A stretch of DNA of 64,000 nucleotides from Paenibacillus abyssi (GTDB taxonomy: Bacteria; Bacillota; Bacilli; Paenibacillales; Paenibacillaceae). Location of the stretch: assembly GCF_014640295.1 (NCBI RefSeq), contig NZ_BMGR01000005.1:62001-126000 (forward strand), read 5' to 3'. This document shows positions 17,008-23,903 of the stretch, in pieces. Position numbers and translations under genes: made by a program. Position 1 is the stretch's first letter. Each line of letters opens with the position of its first letter. The notes beneath the pieces were generated by a model. That model had not been told where the DNA came from and ran no database searches. It worked only from the letters and a program-made list of their open reading frames with translations.

Positions 17008-17835
17008 TTATGAGGCATTCGATTGCTGTTCCGCCTCCGGATGGAACGTCATGACGACGTTTCCGCTGCCTGATGATTGCGCATAGCCCCAATATTGCGG
17101 TTCGTACGATTGCTGCAGGACGCCCAGCAGGGCCGCGATATGGCGTCCGCCGGACTCTACGCCGGCAATCTTCGCATATTGCGGCAGCATATCCTTAGCA
17201 GAGGTAAAGTCCTTGTTCATAAGAAACTCGACAAATTGATTATCGAGCGCCTGCTCCGAACGGGTCGGCATCCTCTCCGGCCCTCTCACAAGATTGTGGG
17301 ACAGCGCGCCGCTGCTCGCAAATACCGCCCTCTTCCCGCTTTCCTCGATCGCCTTGGCGATCGTCTGCCCCCACAGATACGTTTCATCGAGGCTGGCTGC
17401 CCAGCACACCGATAGATCAATGACGGGGATATCTTGATTCGGGACCAAATACCGGAGCGGAACGACGGTTCCATAATCCCACACATAAGTCGGATCATTG
17501 ACCGCCACGGCCGGCAGGCCCGCTTGTTTGCCCGCTTCGATCAACCGCTTCGCCAGATCCTCATCACCCGGATAGTCGTAGGGGACATCAGAGATTAAAT
17601 CCGGACATTCCATAGCCGTTAAGATTCCTTTATGCCGAGGGGTTGCGTCTACATAATGATGAAAGGTCGCCATGAAGTGACACGATATGATCACCAGCAC
17701 ATCCGGCTTCACGCTGTGCAGCACCTCCGAGGCCTTATACATGGCCTCCGTGAGCGGCTTTTGAAATTCGGCCACGCGGTCCTCGTGACAAATTCGCGGT
17801 ACATGCGCCACCAGCATTCCCAGTTCTACAGACAT
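17008..17835 (-). CDS. praA: Class III (LigB-type) extradiol ring-cleavage dioxygenase, probable protocatechuate 2,3-dioxygenase (praA-like)
   Basis: The start is the ATG at 17835, preceded by AGAGGTGG with 8-nt spacing; an ATG 24 bp upstream has no ribosome binding site. The 275-residue protein has the LigB-superfamily iron ligands: His11 (LVAHVPRI), His53 (SCHFM) and the catalytic His180 in FASSGALSHNL, and ends with a RHIAALLGVL helix like that of LigB proteins. It would open the ring of protocatechuate next to the hydroxyls. Position as first gene of the pra-like operon, with the decarboxylase PraH that only makes sense after 2,3-cleavage, supports the call over 4,5-cleavage or dihydroxyphenylpropionate cleavage. 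Confidence 0.82.
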   Translation of the reverse strand: MSVELGMLVAHVPRICHEDRVAEFQKPLTEAMYKASEVLHSVKPDVLVIISCHFMATFHHYVDATPRHKGILTAMECPDLISDVPYDYPGDEDLAKRLIEAGKQAGLPAVAVNDPTYVWDYGTVVPLRYLVPNQDIPVIDLSVCWAASLDETYLWGQTIAKAIEESGKRAVFASSGALSHNLVRGPERMPTRSEQALDNQFVEFLMNKDFTSAKDMLPQYAKIAGVESGGRHIAALLGVLQQSYEPQYWGYAQSSGSGNVVMTFHPEAEQQSNAS

Positions 17836-17922
17836 CTTGAATCCCACCTCTCTGCTCATTCGCGCTACTAAGACTTCTACTTTTTCAACTTATCGCAGAT
17901 ACGGACGCTTTCACACCATGAC

Positions 17923-17939
17923 GTTCTGTTATGCGGAAC
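17923..17939 (-). promoter_or_regulatory. IclR-regulon palindrome, site C (praA operon)
   Basis: In the direction of praA it reads GTTCCGCATAACAGAAC (GTTC-N9-GAAC, perfect half-sites). A -10-like GATAAG at 17889-17894 is about 40 bp from its centre, close to the geometry of sites A and D. It lies in the 152-bp gap between the dihydroxyphthalate decarboxylase homologue and praA. Confidence 0.65.
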
Positions 17940-17987
17940 ATCGAAGAGGGAAGCTTCCACATTTGTCTTGATATATCACTGTGCAGA

Positions 17988-18980
17988 TTACAGCGTGTAT
18001 TTTTCCAATGTCGATTTTGCAAACAGCTCTTCTATTTCCGGCCTTCGTTTGATCAGTCCCTGCTCGTACTGGTAAGTGACGAACGCCTCTAACGTTTTTC
18101 TGTTCTCCTCCAAGCCGTACGGCCAGAAATCCTCGCCCATCAAAGCTTTCGTCCGCTCGATCTCCGCGACTAGCCAAGGCAGCGTTACCTTCAGGGCTGC
18201 TGTTTGGCGGAAGCCGTCATATACTTTTTGCTTGGCGCTGACAAAAGCATCATACAGGTTGGCCGCGATCCAAGGATGGCGCTCCAATACCTCATTGCGG
18301 ATCGCTACGACATGCATAATCGGGAAAATGCCGTGATTGCGGAAGTATTCCTGCTCCACCGCCACATAATCCGCAAACAGCCGCTGCACATTCGGCGAGC
18401 CGTTCAGGAAGCAGGATGGCGCACGCGGTGCGATAAACGCATCGATTTCTCCGCTTTCTAGCATGGCGTTTAACGTTTGCTCTGGACCGATCGGCTGAAT
18501 CCGAATTTCCGGAGGCAGGTCAAGCTTCACCTTCTCAATTCGGCCCGGCTGCTCTTGTCCGCCTGTCAGCCACTGCACATCGGATGCGGCAACGCCGTAA
18601 TCATGCTGCAAAAATCCGCGAATCCAGACGCATGCCGACAGCTGGTATTCCGGAATGCCGATTCGTTTGCCCTTCAAGTCCCCCGGCTCGCGAATGCCGC
18701 TGTTAACGTTTACATAGATGCCGGAATGGCGGAACATGCGGGACATGAACACCGGTATGGCCGTGAACTTCGGATTGCCCCGATCGTTAGCGATAAGGAA
18801 TGAGGAAAACGACAGTTCCGAAACATCAAACTCCTGATGCCTCATCATGCGCCAGAACGTTTCCTCCACCGGCATTTTCAAGAAGTTCAGATCAATCCCT
18901 TCCACCTCGACCGTACCGTTAATCAGTGCCTGCACCCTGTCATAATCCCAACATCCAAAACTGAGCTGAAGCTTTGACAT
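17988..18980 (-). CDS. pht5: 4,5-dihydroxyphthalate decarboxylase family protein (Pht5-like)
   Basis: The 330-residue protein has no signal peptide and begins with LQLSFGCWDYDRVQALINGTVEVEG, then VEETFWRMMRHQEFDVSELSFSSF. This is the N-terminal pattern of the Pht5 family, which shares its fold with periplasmic binding proteins but is cytoplasmic. The expected reaction is 4,5-dihydroxyphthalate to protocatechuate plus CO2. That would link the phthalate-dioxygenase-like Rieske enzyme to the protocatechuate 2,3-cleavage operon that follows. A solute-binding role is the main alternative, but the lack of a signal argues against it. It has its own promoter (perfect -10 TATAAT at 19008-19013) and its own palindrome (site D). 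Confidence 0.8.
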   Translation of the reverse strand: MSKLQLSFGCWDYDRVQALINGTVEVEGIDLNFLKMPVEETFWRMMRHQEFDVSELSFSSFLIANDRGNPKFTAIPVFMSRMFRHSGIYVNVNSGIREPGDLKGKRIGIPEYQLSACVWIRGFLQHDYGVAASDVQWLTGGQEQPGRIEKVKLDLPPEIRIQPIGPEQTLNAMLESGEIDAFIAPRAPSCFLNGSPNVQRLFADYVAVEQEYFRNHGIFPIMHVVAIRNEVLERHPWIAANLYDAFVSAKQKVYDGFRQTAALKVTLPWLVAEIERTKALMGEDFWPYGLEENRKTLEAFVTYQYEQGLIKRRPEIEELFAKSTLEKYTL

Positions 18981-19007
18981 ACAAACCCTCCCACCTTTTT
19001 TACTGTG

Positions 19008-19013
19008 ATTATA
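19008..19013 (-). promoter_or_regulatory. Sigma-A -10 box of the pht5-like gene
   Basis: Minus strand TATAAT, with no good -35 at 17 nt (TTCTTT). The palindrome at 19044-19060 lies directly upstream of the -35 position, centred near -51, as expected for an activator-dependent promoter. Confidence 0.6.
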
Positions 19014-19043
19014 TCGCCTGTCTGTGCTGGAAAGAACAAGCCG

Positions 19044-19060
19044 GTTCCACCATGCGGAAC
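19044..19060 (-). promoter_or_regulatory. IclR-regulon palindrome, site D (pht5-like gene)
   Basis: Towards the gene it reads GTTCCGCATGGTGGAAC, perfect GTTC-N9-GAAC. It lies between the MFS stop (19074) and the pht5-like start (18980). Confidence 0.65.
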
Positions 19061-19073
19061 GGGAGCCCGATAA

Positions 19074-20219
19074 TTACTTTATCCGCGTAAAAAATGCCCC
19101 GAACAGCAATACCCCTCCGCTTAACCAGAAAATCGGAGATACTCCGGCCGCACTCCCGATCACACCAAACAGGATTGGCGCTCCGAATTGGGAGGCCCGG
19201 TTAAAGGTAAGCCGCATTCCGAGCACTTCCCCCTGCCGCCCGCTCGGACTGGAATTAAGCGCAAATACGAGGCTGAGCGGCTGACCAAGCCCCAGTCCCA
19301 CGCCGAGTGCCATCGCAAGAACGGTTAAAAGAATCGGCCATTCGGAGAGCGGAATGAGCAGATAGGCAGCAGCACTTAGCAGCAGCGTGACAAAAAGCAG
19401 CCTTCCCCGGCCGAATCGCCGTACAAGGTAAAACTGCGTTACCCGCACCAGGATCGACATCGCCGCCATCAACGACAGGATGATCCCGATTCTGCCCGAG
19501 CTCATGCCCAGATTAGTGGCATAAATGGGAAAATAGGCGACGAACAGATCCTTTGAATACAGCACCAAACCGCTGATGATCAGTGCATTACGAAGGTTGG
19601 CGGTGCGAAGCAGCCCCCAGGTGTTGTTCGAGGCAATCGCGCCAGGTTGCTCTTGACGCTCGAGCGGCTCCCCGCTTCTCCATGCCGAACGGGATATCAG
19701 CAAGCCCATGAGCAATGCGATGGCAATGCAGGCGGCCGAGGCAGCAAAAGAGACGGAAAAGCCGAACCGTTCATACAAAAACCCGCTCATCAAGGGTCCG
19801 ATCAATTCCCCGGTGGAGCCGCTCAGGCTGAATGTCGCAAACAGACGGTCCCGGTCACCCGGTAAATTACCGACCGTCTTTTGCAGAGAAATTAACACGC
19901 AGATTTGGGAAAATCCCATCATCAATTGGGAAAAAAATAACGTCGGAATATTCGCGAGGAGAGAAGGAAGCGCAATGGCCAGCAGCATACCCGCTCCGCC
20001 CCACAGCGTTACGGAACGGGCGCCGAAGCGATCCAGCCATTTGCCTATGCGAATCGCAAGCAGCATTGGCAGCAGGGCATACAAGGAAACCAATATGCCG
20101 ATCAATGCCTCGGAGCCACCGGTTTCATAGACAAAAAGAGATACGATCGGCCGTGTTCCCAGCAGCGCAATACAATATAACGTGTGCATGGCAAAGTAAT
20201 AATATAAAAGCTTCTTCAT
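19074..20219 (-). CDS. Major facilitator superfamily transporter
   Basis: I use the ATG at 20219, which has GAGGG at 9-nt spacing, giving 381 residues; an ATG at 20249 has no ribosome binding site. The protein has about 12 hydrophobic helices and the MFS loop 2-3 motif as GKWLDRFGARSVTLWGG (about residues 60-76). The last third has LGVGLGLGQPLSLVFALN and RLTFNRASQFGAPILFG. It is followed by the pht5-like gene and preceded by palindrome E, so it is likely part of the aromatic regulon, as importer of an aromatic acid or exporter of an intermediate. The promoter lies inside the 3' end of the upstream ECF ATPase gene. Confidence 0.85.
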   Translation of the reverse strand: MKKLLYYYFAMHTLYCIALLGTRPIVSLFVYETGGSEALIGILVSLYALLPMLLAIRIGKWLDRFGARSVTLWGGAGMLLAIALPSLLANIPTLFFSQLMMGFSQICVLISLQKTVGNLPGDRDRLFATFSLSGSTGELIGPLMSGFLYERFGFSVSFAASAACIAIALLMGLLISRSAWRSGEPLERQEQPGAIASNNTWGLLRTANLRNALIISGLVLYSKDLFVAYFPIYATNLGMSSGRIGIILSLMAAMSILVRVTQFYLVRRFGRGRLLFVTLLLSAAAYLLIPLSEWPILLTVLAMALGVGLGLGQPLSLVFALNSSPSGRQGEVLGMRLTFNRASQFGAPILFGVIGSAAGVSPIFWLSGGVLLFGAFFTRIK

Positions 20220-20273
20220 TCTGCTCATCCCTCGTTCGTGTCCCGTCATGCCAAGCGGACTATTTACTTCCTA

Positions 20274-21176
20274 TCATGAACGGGCCCGAAGAGGCAGGGA
20301 AGAATTATGTTCCGATATGCAGAACGGCTCCGTAAAAAGGGGGGCGAGTTTGTTTGCGGCCAGCTTCTGTTCCAGCCATCGCTTCAGCTCTTCCATACGA
20401 ATCGGCATGAGCCGGGGTTCCCCGTCCCATAACGCCGATGCCAGCTCTGCGATCGGGGGCAGCTCTAGCTTCGTCTGCGCGACAAGGCTGCGGTTCGCGA
20501 ACAGTTCGCCCGGACTCATCACACCGGCACATGCGCCTTCCCGCATGACAATGACATCTTCCGCCCATTCCGCCACCAATTGCATATCATGCGTCGTTAC
20601 GATGACAGTTCTGCCCATCTCGGACAGCATTTCCATAATACGCTGTATCTCTTTTTTTCCGTGCGGATCCAGAAAAGCCATCGGCTCGTCAAAGACGACG
20701 AGCTCCGTTTCAAGCGCCAACACGCCCGCGATCGCCACCAGCTTTTTTTGGCCCAGGCTTAACTCCCCAGGGTGGCGATTCGCAAGCTCGGTAATACCGA
20801 GTAGTGCTAAGTAATGCTGTGTCCGCAGGTCTACCTCTTCCCTCGCTATTCCCCGCTGCACAAGGCCGAACGCTATATCCTCATATACCGTTAAAGAAAT
20901 GATCTGGTCATCCGGGTCCTGAAAAACGATCCCGACATGATCCACCATCCGCTCCCGATTCCGCTTGGTGACCGGTTCCCCGCGGAACCAGACTTCGCCG
21001 GAACTCGGCTGGAACAAACCGTTCAAGTGGAAAACGGCAGTTGACTTGCCTGCACCGTTAGCACCGACAATTGCCGTCCTCCGATTGGCGATAATGTCGA
21101 ACGAGACATTGGATAATGCCGCCCGTTCAGACCGATAGCGGTAATGAACCTCCTTGAATTGTACGATCGGTCTCAT
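20274..21176 (-). CDS. cbiO: Energy-coupling factor transporter ATPase, CbiO/NikO type
   Basis: The ATG at 21176 follows GGAGG with 6-nt spacing and overlaps the stop of cbiQ. The longer in-frame extension to 21245 lies in cbiQ and is rejected. The 300-residue ATPase has Walker A GANGAGKST (about 37-45), the Q-loop DPDDQ, signature LSLGQKK (about 135-141), Walker B ETELVVFDEP and H-switch TTHDM. It drives the ECF metal transporter with the adjacent CbiQ and CbiM-like proteins. Its last 20 codons carry palindrome E and the probable promoter of the MFS gene. Confidence 0.93.
   Translation of the reverse strand: MRPIVQFKEVHYRYRSERAALSNVSFDIIANRRTAIVGANGAGKSTAVFHLNGLFQPSSGEVWFRGEPVTKRNRERMVDHVGIVFQDPDDQIISLTVYEDIAFGLVQRGIAREEVDLRTQHYLALLGITELANRHPGELSLGQKKLVAIAGVLALETELVVFDEPMAFLDPHGKKEIQRIMEMLSEMGRTVIVTTHDMQLVAEWAEDVIVMREGACAGVMSPGELFANRSLVAQTKLELPPIAELASALWDGEPRLMPIRMEELKRWLEQKLAANKLAPLFTEPFCISEHNSSLPLRARS
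20309..20325 (-). promoter_or_regulatory. IclR-regulon palindrome, site E (MFS gene), inside the 3' end of cbiO
   Basis: Towards the MFS gene it reads GTTCTGCATATCGGAAC, perfect GTTC-N9-GAAC. A -10-like CATGAT at 20273-20278 is about 41 bp from the centre. The site is within the last codons of cbiO. Confidence 0.55.
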
Positions 21177-21883
21177 AATATCCCTCCAGATATACTCCAT
21201 AAGAGGAGCCCGAATACCGCAGCTGCCATTGCCCCTGCCTTCCATCCGTCAAGCCGGTGGGGAAGGGCCAGGTCGCGCACCGGAACAATCCCCTTGTAAC
21301 CTCTCGACATCATGCCCATCGATACCTTTTCCGAGCGGCGGAACGAACGCAGCAGCAGGGAAGCCAGCAAATGGGATAATGTAATATAGCTTTTCAGCGA
21401 AAACCAGCGCCCCGTCCGAAATCCTCGGCTGCGAAGGCTTTTCAGCATGGACGAAGCCTCATGCCGGAACACATCCAGGTACCGGAGCGTGAACAGGATC
21501 ATTTCCACAAAAATAGAAGGCACCCTAAGCCGCAGCAGTGCCCCAAAGAATACCGGCAGCGGCAGCTGATGAAATAAGAGTGTAAGCATTTGTAAGGAAA
21601 AGAGCAGCCGTCCGCAATACATCAGAGCTAGCGGAAAGCCAACAGCATATCCGCTCCCGGGCTGCGTCCACGGAAAGAATAGCAGCATGAAGATGAAGAA
21701 TGGAAGGGCCAGGCGGAACCGGCGCCAAAAAACATGGACGGGCACTCCGCCCGCCACTAGCCACCATTGGCCTAAGATCAATAAAAAAAACAGGATGTCA
21801 AGCCGTTCCACCGATACCCCCATTGCAATGATGAGCAGCAAAGCTGCAATCCGCAGCGGTGGGTACTGGATAACCGGATTCAT
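21173..21883 (-). CDS. cbiQ: ECF transporter T component, CbiQ/NikQ type
   Basis: The 236-residue protein has about five to six hydrophobic segments and the two Ala-Arg-Gly-like coupling helices of CbiQ, here LKSLRSRGFR and SEKVSMGMMSRGYKG (about 143-152 and 193-207). These contact the ATPase. The gene overlaps both neighbours by four bases, indicating a tightly coupled operon M-N-Q-O. Start after GGGGAG. Confidence 0.9.
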   Translation of the reverse strand: MNPVIQYPPLRIAALLLIIAMGVSVERLDILFFLLILGQWWLVAGGVPVHVFWRRFRLALPFFIFMLLFFPWTQPGSGYAVGFPLALMYCGRLLFSLQMLTLLFHQLPLPVFFGALLRLRVPSIFVEMILFTLRYLDVFRHEASSMLKSLRSRGFRTGRWFSLKSYITLSHLLASLLLRSFRRSEKVSMGMMSRGYKGIVPVRDLALPHRLDGWKAGAMAAAVFGLLLWSISGGIL

Positions 21884-22158
21884 CGGGTTTTTCTCCCCAG
21901 CCGTTTGCCGAAAAAGACGAATACTGCAAACGTGATCAGTACGCCTGCAAGGCCTGATATGCTGGAGGAGATCCAGCTGTCGATGCCCGGCAGCGAATAA
22001 TCCGGCATCGGCGCCGGCAGCAGCGTCGAGGCATGTTCAATATAGCCGGTTTCCTCCCCCGCTTTCTCGAATCCGTCCGGGTGAGAGGAAGCGAATAAGG
22101 ACAGGATTCCTGCGATCACTAATGAGGCAGCGATCCACGCGATGATCCGTTTACTCAT
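21880..22158 (-). CDS. PDGLE-domain small membrane protein, NikN/CbiN-like component of the ECF transporter
   Basis: The 92-residue protein has two membrane helices (about 6-24 and 66-86) with an extracellular loop containing SSHPDGFEKAGEETGY, which matches the PDGLE motif of the extra component that accompanies CbiM/NikM in nickel and cobalt ECF systems. It overlaps cbiQ and cbiM by four bases on each side. Confidence 0.85.
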   Translation of the reverse strand: MSKRIIAWIAASLVIAGILSLFASSHPDGFEKAGEETGYIEHASTLLPAPMPDYSLPGIDSWISSSISGLAGVLITFAVFVFFGKRLGRKTR

Positions 22159-22790
22159 AACAACATCTCCTTATTGTTCGATAGTGTGAATGAAGACCGC
22201 AAAGCGAACGGCAGCACAACGGCGGTAATCACCGCTTCACCGATTCCAATGAAGGCATGCCAGAACAGCAGCGTGCCAAGCGCAAGCTCGAGCGGCACCA
22301 CACCTGACAGTGCCAATAGAAGCGCTCCCACAACAGCAACCGCAATTACGGATACCCATCCGCTGACGACAGCTGACACAACCGCAGGAAGCGACAGCTT
22401 CTGGAGCAGCTTGTGCATAAGTACGGCGGCCGCCGGCGCAACGATCGCCATATTGAGGATATTTGCGCCAAGAGCGGTGATCCCCCCATCCTGAAATACA
22501 ACCGCTTGAATGATCACCACCGTGGACATGATTAGCGTCGAGGGCCAGAATCCGAACAGGATCGCAGATAATGCCGCTCCGATTAGATGGCCGGACGCCG
22601 CTGCGCCAAGCAGAGGGAAATTAATCATTTGCGCCGCGAAGATGAACGCCGCCATCGCTCCCATCATGGGTACGGTGCGATGCTCCAGCTTGTGCTTCGA
22701 GTAGCGGACGCTGCGGGCTAATACGATACCGGAAACCGCTGCAGCGGTTACCCATACCTTCGGATCGAGAATTCCATCTGGAATATGCAT
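22155..22790 (-). CDS. cbiM: ECF transporter substrate-binding membrane protein, CbiM/NikM type
   Basis: The 211-residue protein begins MHIPDGILDP. In this family the free N-terminus and His2 are part of the metal site, so the start is fixed by function. It has about six to seven membrane helices, with GHLIGAALSAILFG and GITALGANILNMA typical of CbiM. The adjacent nikR gene suggests nickel rather than cobalt. It is the first gene of the four-gene operon, 87 bp downstream of nikR; only a weak, distant AAGGATGAG precedes the start. Confidence 0.92.
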   Translation of the reverse strand: MHIPDGILDPKVWVTAAAVSGIVLARSVRYSKHKLEHRTVPMMGAMAAFIFAAQMINFPLLGAAASGHLIGAALSAILFGFWPSTLIMSTVVIIQAVVFQDGGITALGANILNMAIVAPAAAVLMHKLLQKLSLPAVVSAVVSGWVSVIAVAVVGALLLALSGVVPLELALGTLLFWHAFIGIGEAVITAVVLPFALRSSFTLSNNKEMLL

Positions 22791-22877
22791 AGTGTTAAGC
22801 TCATCCTTTCTCTTCTATATAATAGTTGTGATTATGGCCTTGGAGGCAGTGGCGAACGCGATGAATGAGTGCTGGAG

Positions 22878-23417
22878 TCAGACGTGATTCTGCTGGTGAT
22901 GATTGTGATGATTGTGATGATTGTGATGACTGTGATGATCATGGTCATGGTGATCGTCGCCATCGCGACCTGGGCTCTGGGATTTGATCACACTGACGGA
23001 AAGCTCGGCGTAGAACACGCCCTTCTGTACGCGGATCGCATCGGTAAGGCTCTGCAGGCTGCCGTATTCGCCATTAACGATAATGATCTCCAGACATTGA
23101 TGATGGTTGAGATGCACATGCATCGTGGAGATGATGTTGCCATGATATTCATGCTGCAGCTCCATCAGATAATTCGGCAAATCTGTGGCATGATGATCAT
23201 AGACAATGACAACTGTGCCAGCTACCGGTTCCTTTGGCGAAAGCCGTTCCGGCTGGATCAAAGCTTTGCGCACCAGATCCCGGATCGCCTCCGAACGGTT
23301 GTTATATCCCTGCTCTGTAATAAAAGAATCAAAGCGCTCGATAAGCTCCTGCGGCATCGATACTCCAAAACGTACCAAATCAGACTCTTTCAATCCCGTG
23401 TTCACCACCAGTGTCAT
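22878..23417 (-). CDS. nikR: Nickel-responsive repressor NikR with a histidine-rich C-terminal tail
   Basis: Residues 10-55 form a ribbon-helix-helix DNA-binding domain (ESDLVRFGVSMPQELIERFD ... NNRSEAIRDLVRKALI). Residues 65-145 form the ACT-like nickel domain with ligands His89, His100, His102 and Cys108 (MHVHLNHHQC). The usual protein ends near residue 145; here a tail of about 29 residues (151-179) holds 14 histidines in HHN-type repeats. NikR represses nickel uptake genes when nickel is in excess, which fits the ECF operon just downstream. The annotated ATG (23417) lacks a ribosome binding site; a TTG at 23393 preceded by GGTGGTG is an alternative start that keeps the whole domain. A candidate operator overlaps the ATG. 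Confidence 0.92.
   Translation of the reverse strand: MTLVVNTGLKESDLVRFGVSMPQELIERFDSFITEQGYNNRSEAIRDLVRKALIQPERLSPKEPVAGTVVIVYDHHATDLPNYLMELQHEYHGNIISTMHVHLNHHQCLEIIIVNGEYGSLQSLTDAIRVQKGVFYAELSVSVIKSQSPGRDGDDHHDHDHHSHHNHHNHHNHHQQNHV
22886..22962. repeat. Imperfect short tandem repeat encoding the NikR His-rich tail
   Basis: Plus strand has repeated GATGATTGTGAT-like units (9-bp period ATGATTGTG) followed by GATCATGGTCATGGTGATC. It codes HHN and HHD repeats of NikR on the minus strand and probably expands and contracts by slippage. Confidence 0.8.
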
Positions 23418-23438
23418 TATTTAGTATCAAAGTAACAC
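23411..23438 (-). promoter_or_regulatory. Candidate NikR operator overlapping the nikR start
   Basis: Minus strand GTGTTAC-N14-ATGACAC. I recall the Geobacter-type NikR operator as GTGTTAC-N13/14-GTAACAC; the left half matches fully and the right half at five of seven. It spans the ATG, fitting autoregulation. Confidence 0.45.
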
Positions 23439-23441
23439 GTC

Positions 23442-23838
23442 GACTGACAGGAGAAAACCAGCTTGTGCCGTATAGCAGAACAGTATCGATGGAACGGGAT
23501 TGGCAGGGTAAAATAGGGGAGCTTGCTCAAAGCAAATATTGCACAATATCTTACGAGTAGAGTATGCCGCGTAGGGCACATTTTGTGGAACACCTTTATA
23601 GCAATGGAGGTTAAGCCAAGAAGGGGGAGTATACGTATCGACAGACATTAGAGGAAAGAATTAAATTCATATATTTTCCATCGAAAATTATATTTTATTT
23701 CCTATGTAAACAACAGATTTATTTATAGATTCATATTATCCATTGCGAAAAACTAAACGACCGCTCCCCGGTAGAATAACGGGAAGCAGCCGCCGCATAA
23801 AAGCCTAAGTATATATACAATAAATCGAAGCCGAATTT
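23442..23838. other. Intergenic region, AT-rich in part
   Basis: About 400 bp between the nikR promoter area and the thioesterase-like remnant. The stretch from about 23640 to 23760 is clearly richer in A and T than the neighbourhood. I see no gene with a ribosome binding site and no strong terminator, only a weak inverted repeat around 23764-23790 (CTCCCCGG / CGGGAAG). It may be the nikR upstream region plus scar sequence from insertion of the locus to the right. Confidence 0.5.
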
Positions 23839-23874
23839 ATTCAGTCAGAGCATCACCCTCGAAGGAACGAATGA
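23839..23874. repeat. 36-bp direct repeat, left copy
   Basis: Same orientation as, and 33/36 identical to, the copy at 35546-35581. The two copies bracket 11.7 kb. Weak similarity continues for about 25 bp outside the repeat (downstream of the thioesterase stop). Confidence 0.8.
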
Positions 23875-23903
23875 GCGATTCACTCAATGACCTTCGGATG
23901 CGA
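23839..23903 (-). pseudogene. Remnant of the 3' end of a thioesterase gene
   Basis: On the minus strand the frame ends LIRSFEGDALTE-stop. The intact thioesterase at 35541-36008 ends IIRSFEGNALTES-stop. At the DNA level 33 of 36 bases (23839-23874 against 35546-35581) are identical. There is no room for the rest of the gene, because the Gfo/Idh stop codon is at 23904. This is a partial duplicate left at the left edge of the 23.9-35.5 kb block. Confidence 0.7.

Noticed and set aside
17901-17920. A cre-like right half (CGCTTTCA) near praA
   Set aside because: The other half has three mismatches to the CcpA consensus.
22886-22962. Short tandem repeats near 22.9 kb as a CRISPR or origin iteron array
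   Set aside because: The 9-bp units are in frame with nikR and code the His-rich tail; there are no spacers and no replication genes.
22869-23435. A 188-codon plus-strand frame opposite nikR starting with a hydrophobic Met/Val/Ile run
   Set aside because: The hydrophobic run is the reverse of the His codons of the NikR tail. NikR has clear domain evidence; the plus frame has none.
23427-23648. A 73-codon minus-strand frame in the gap upstream of nikR
   Set aside because: No ribosome binding site, odd composition, and it runs into the candidate nikR operator region.
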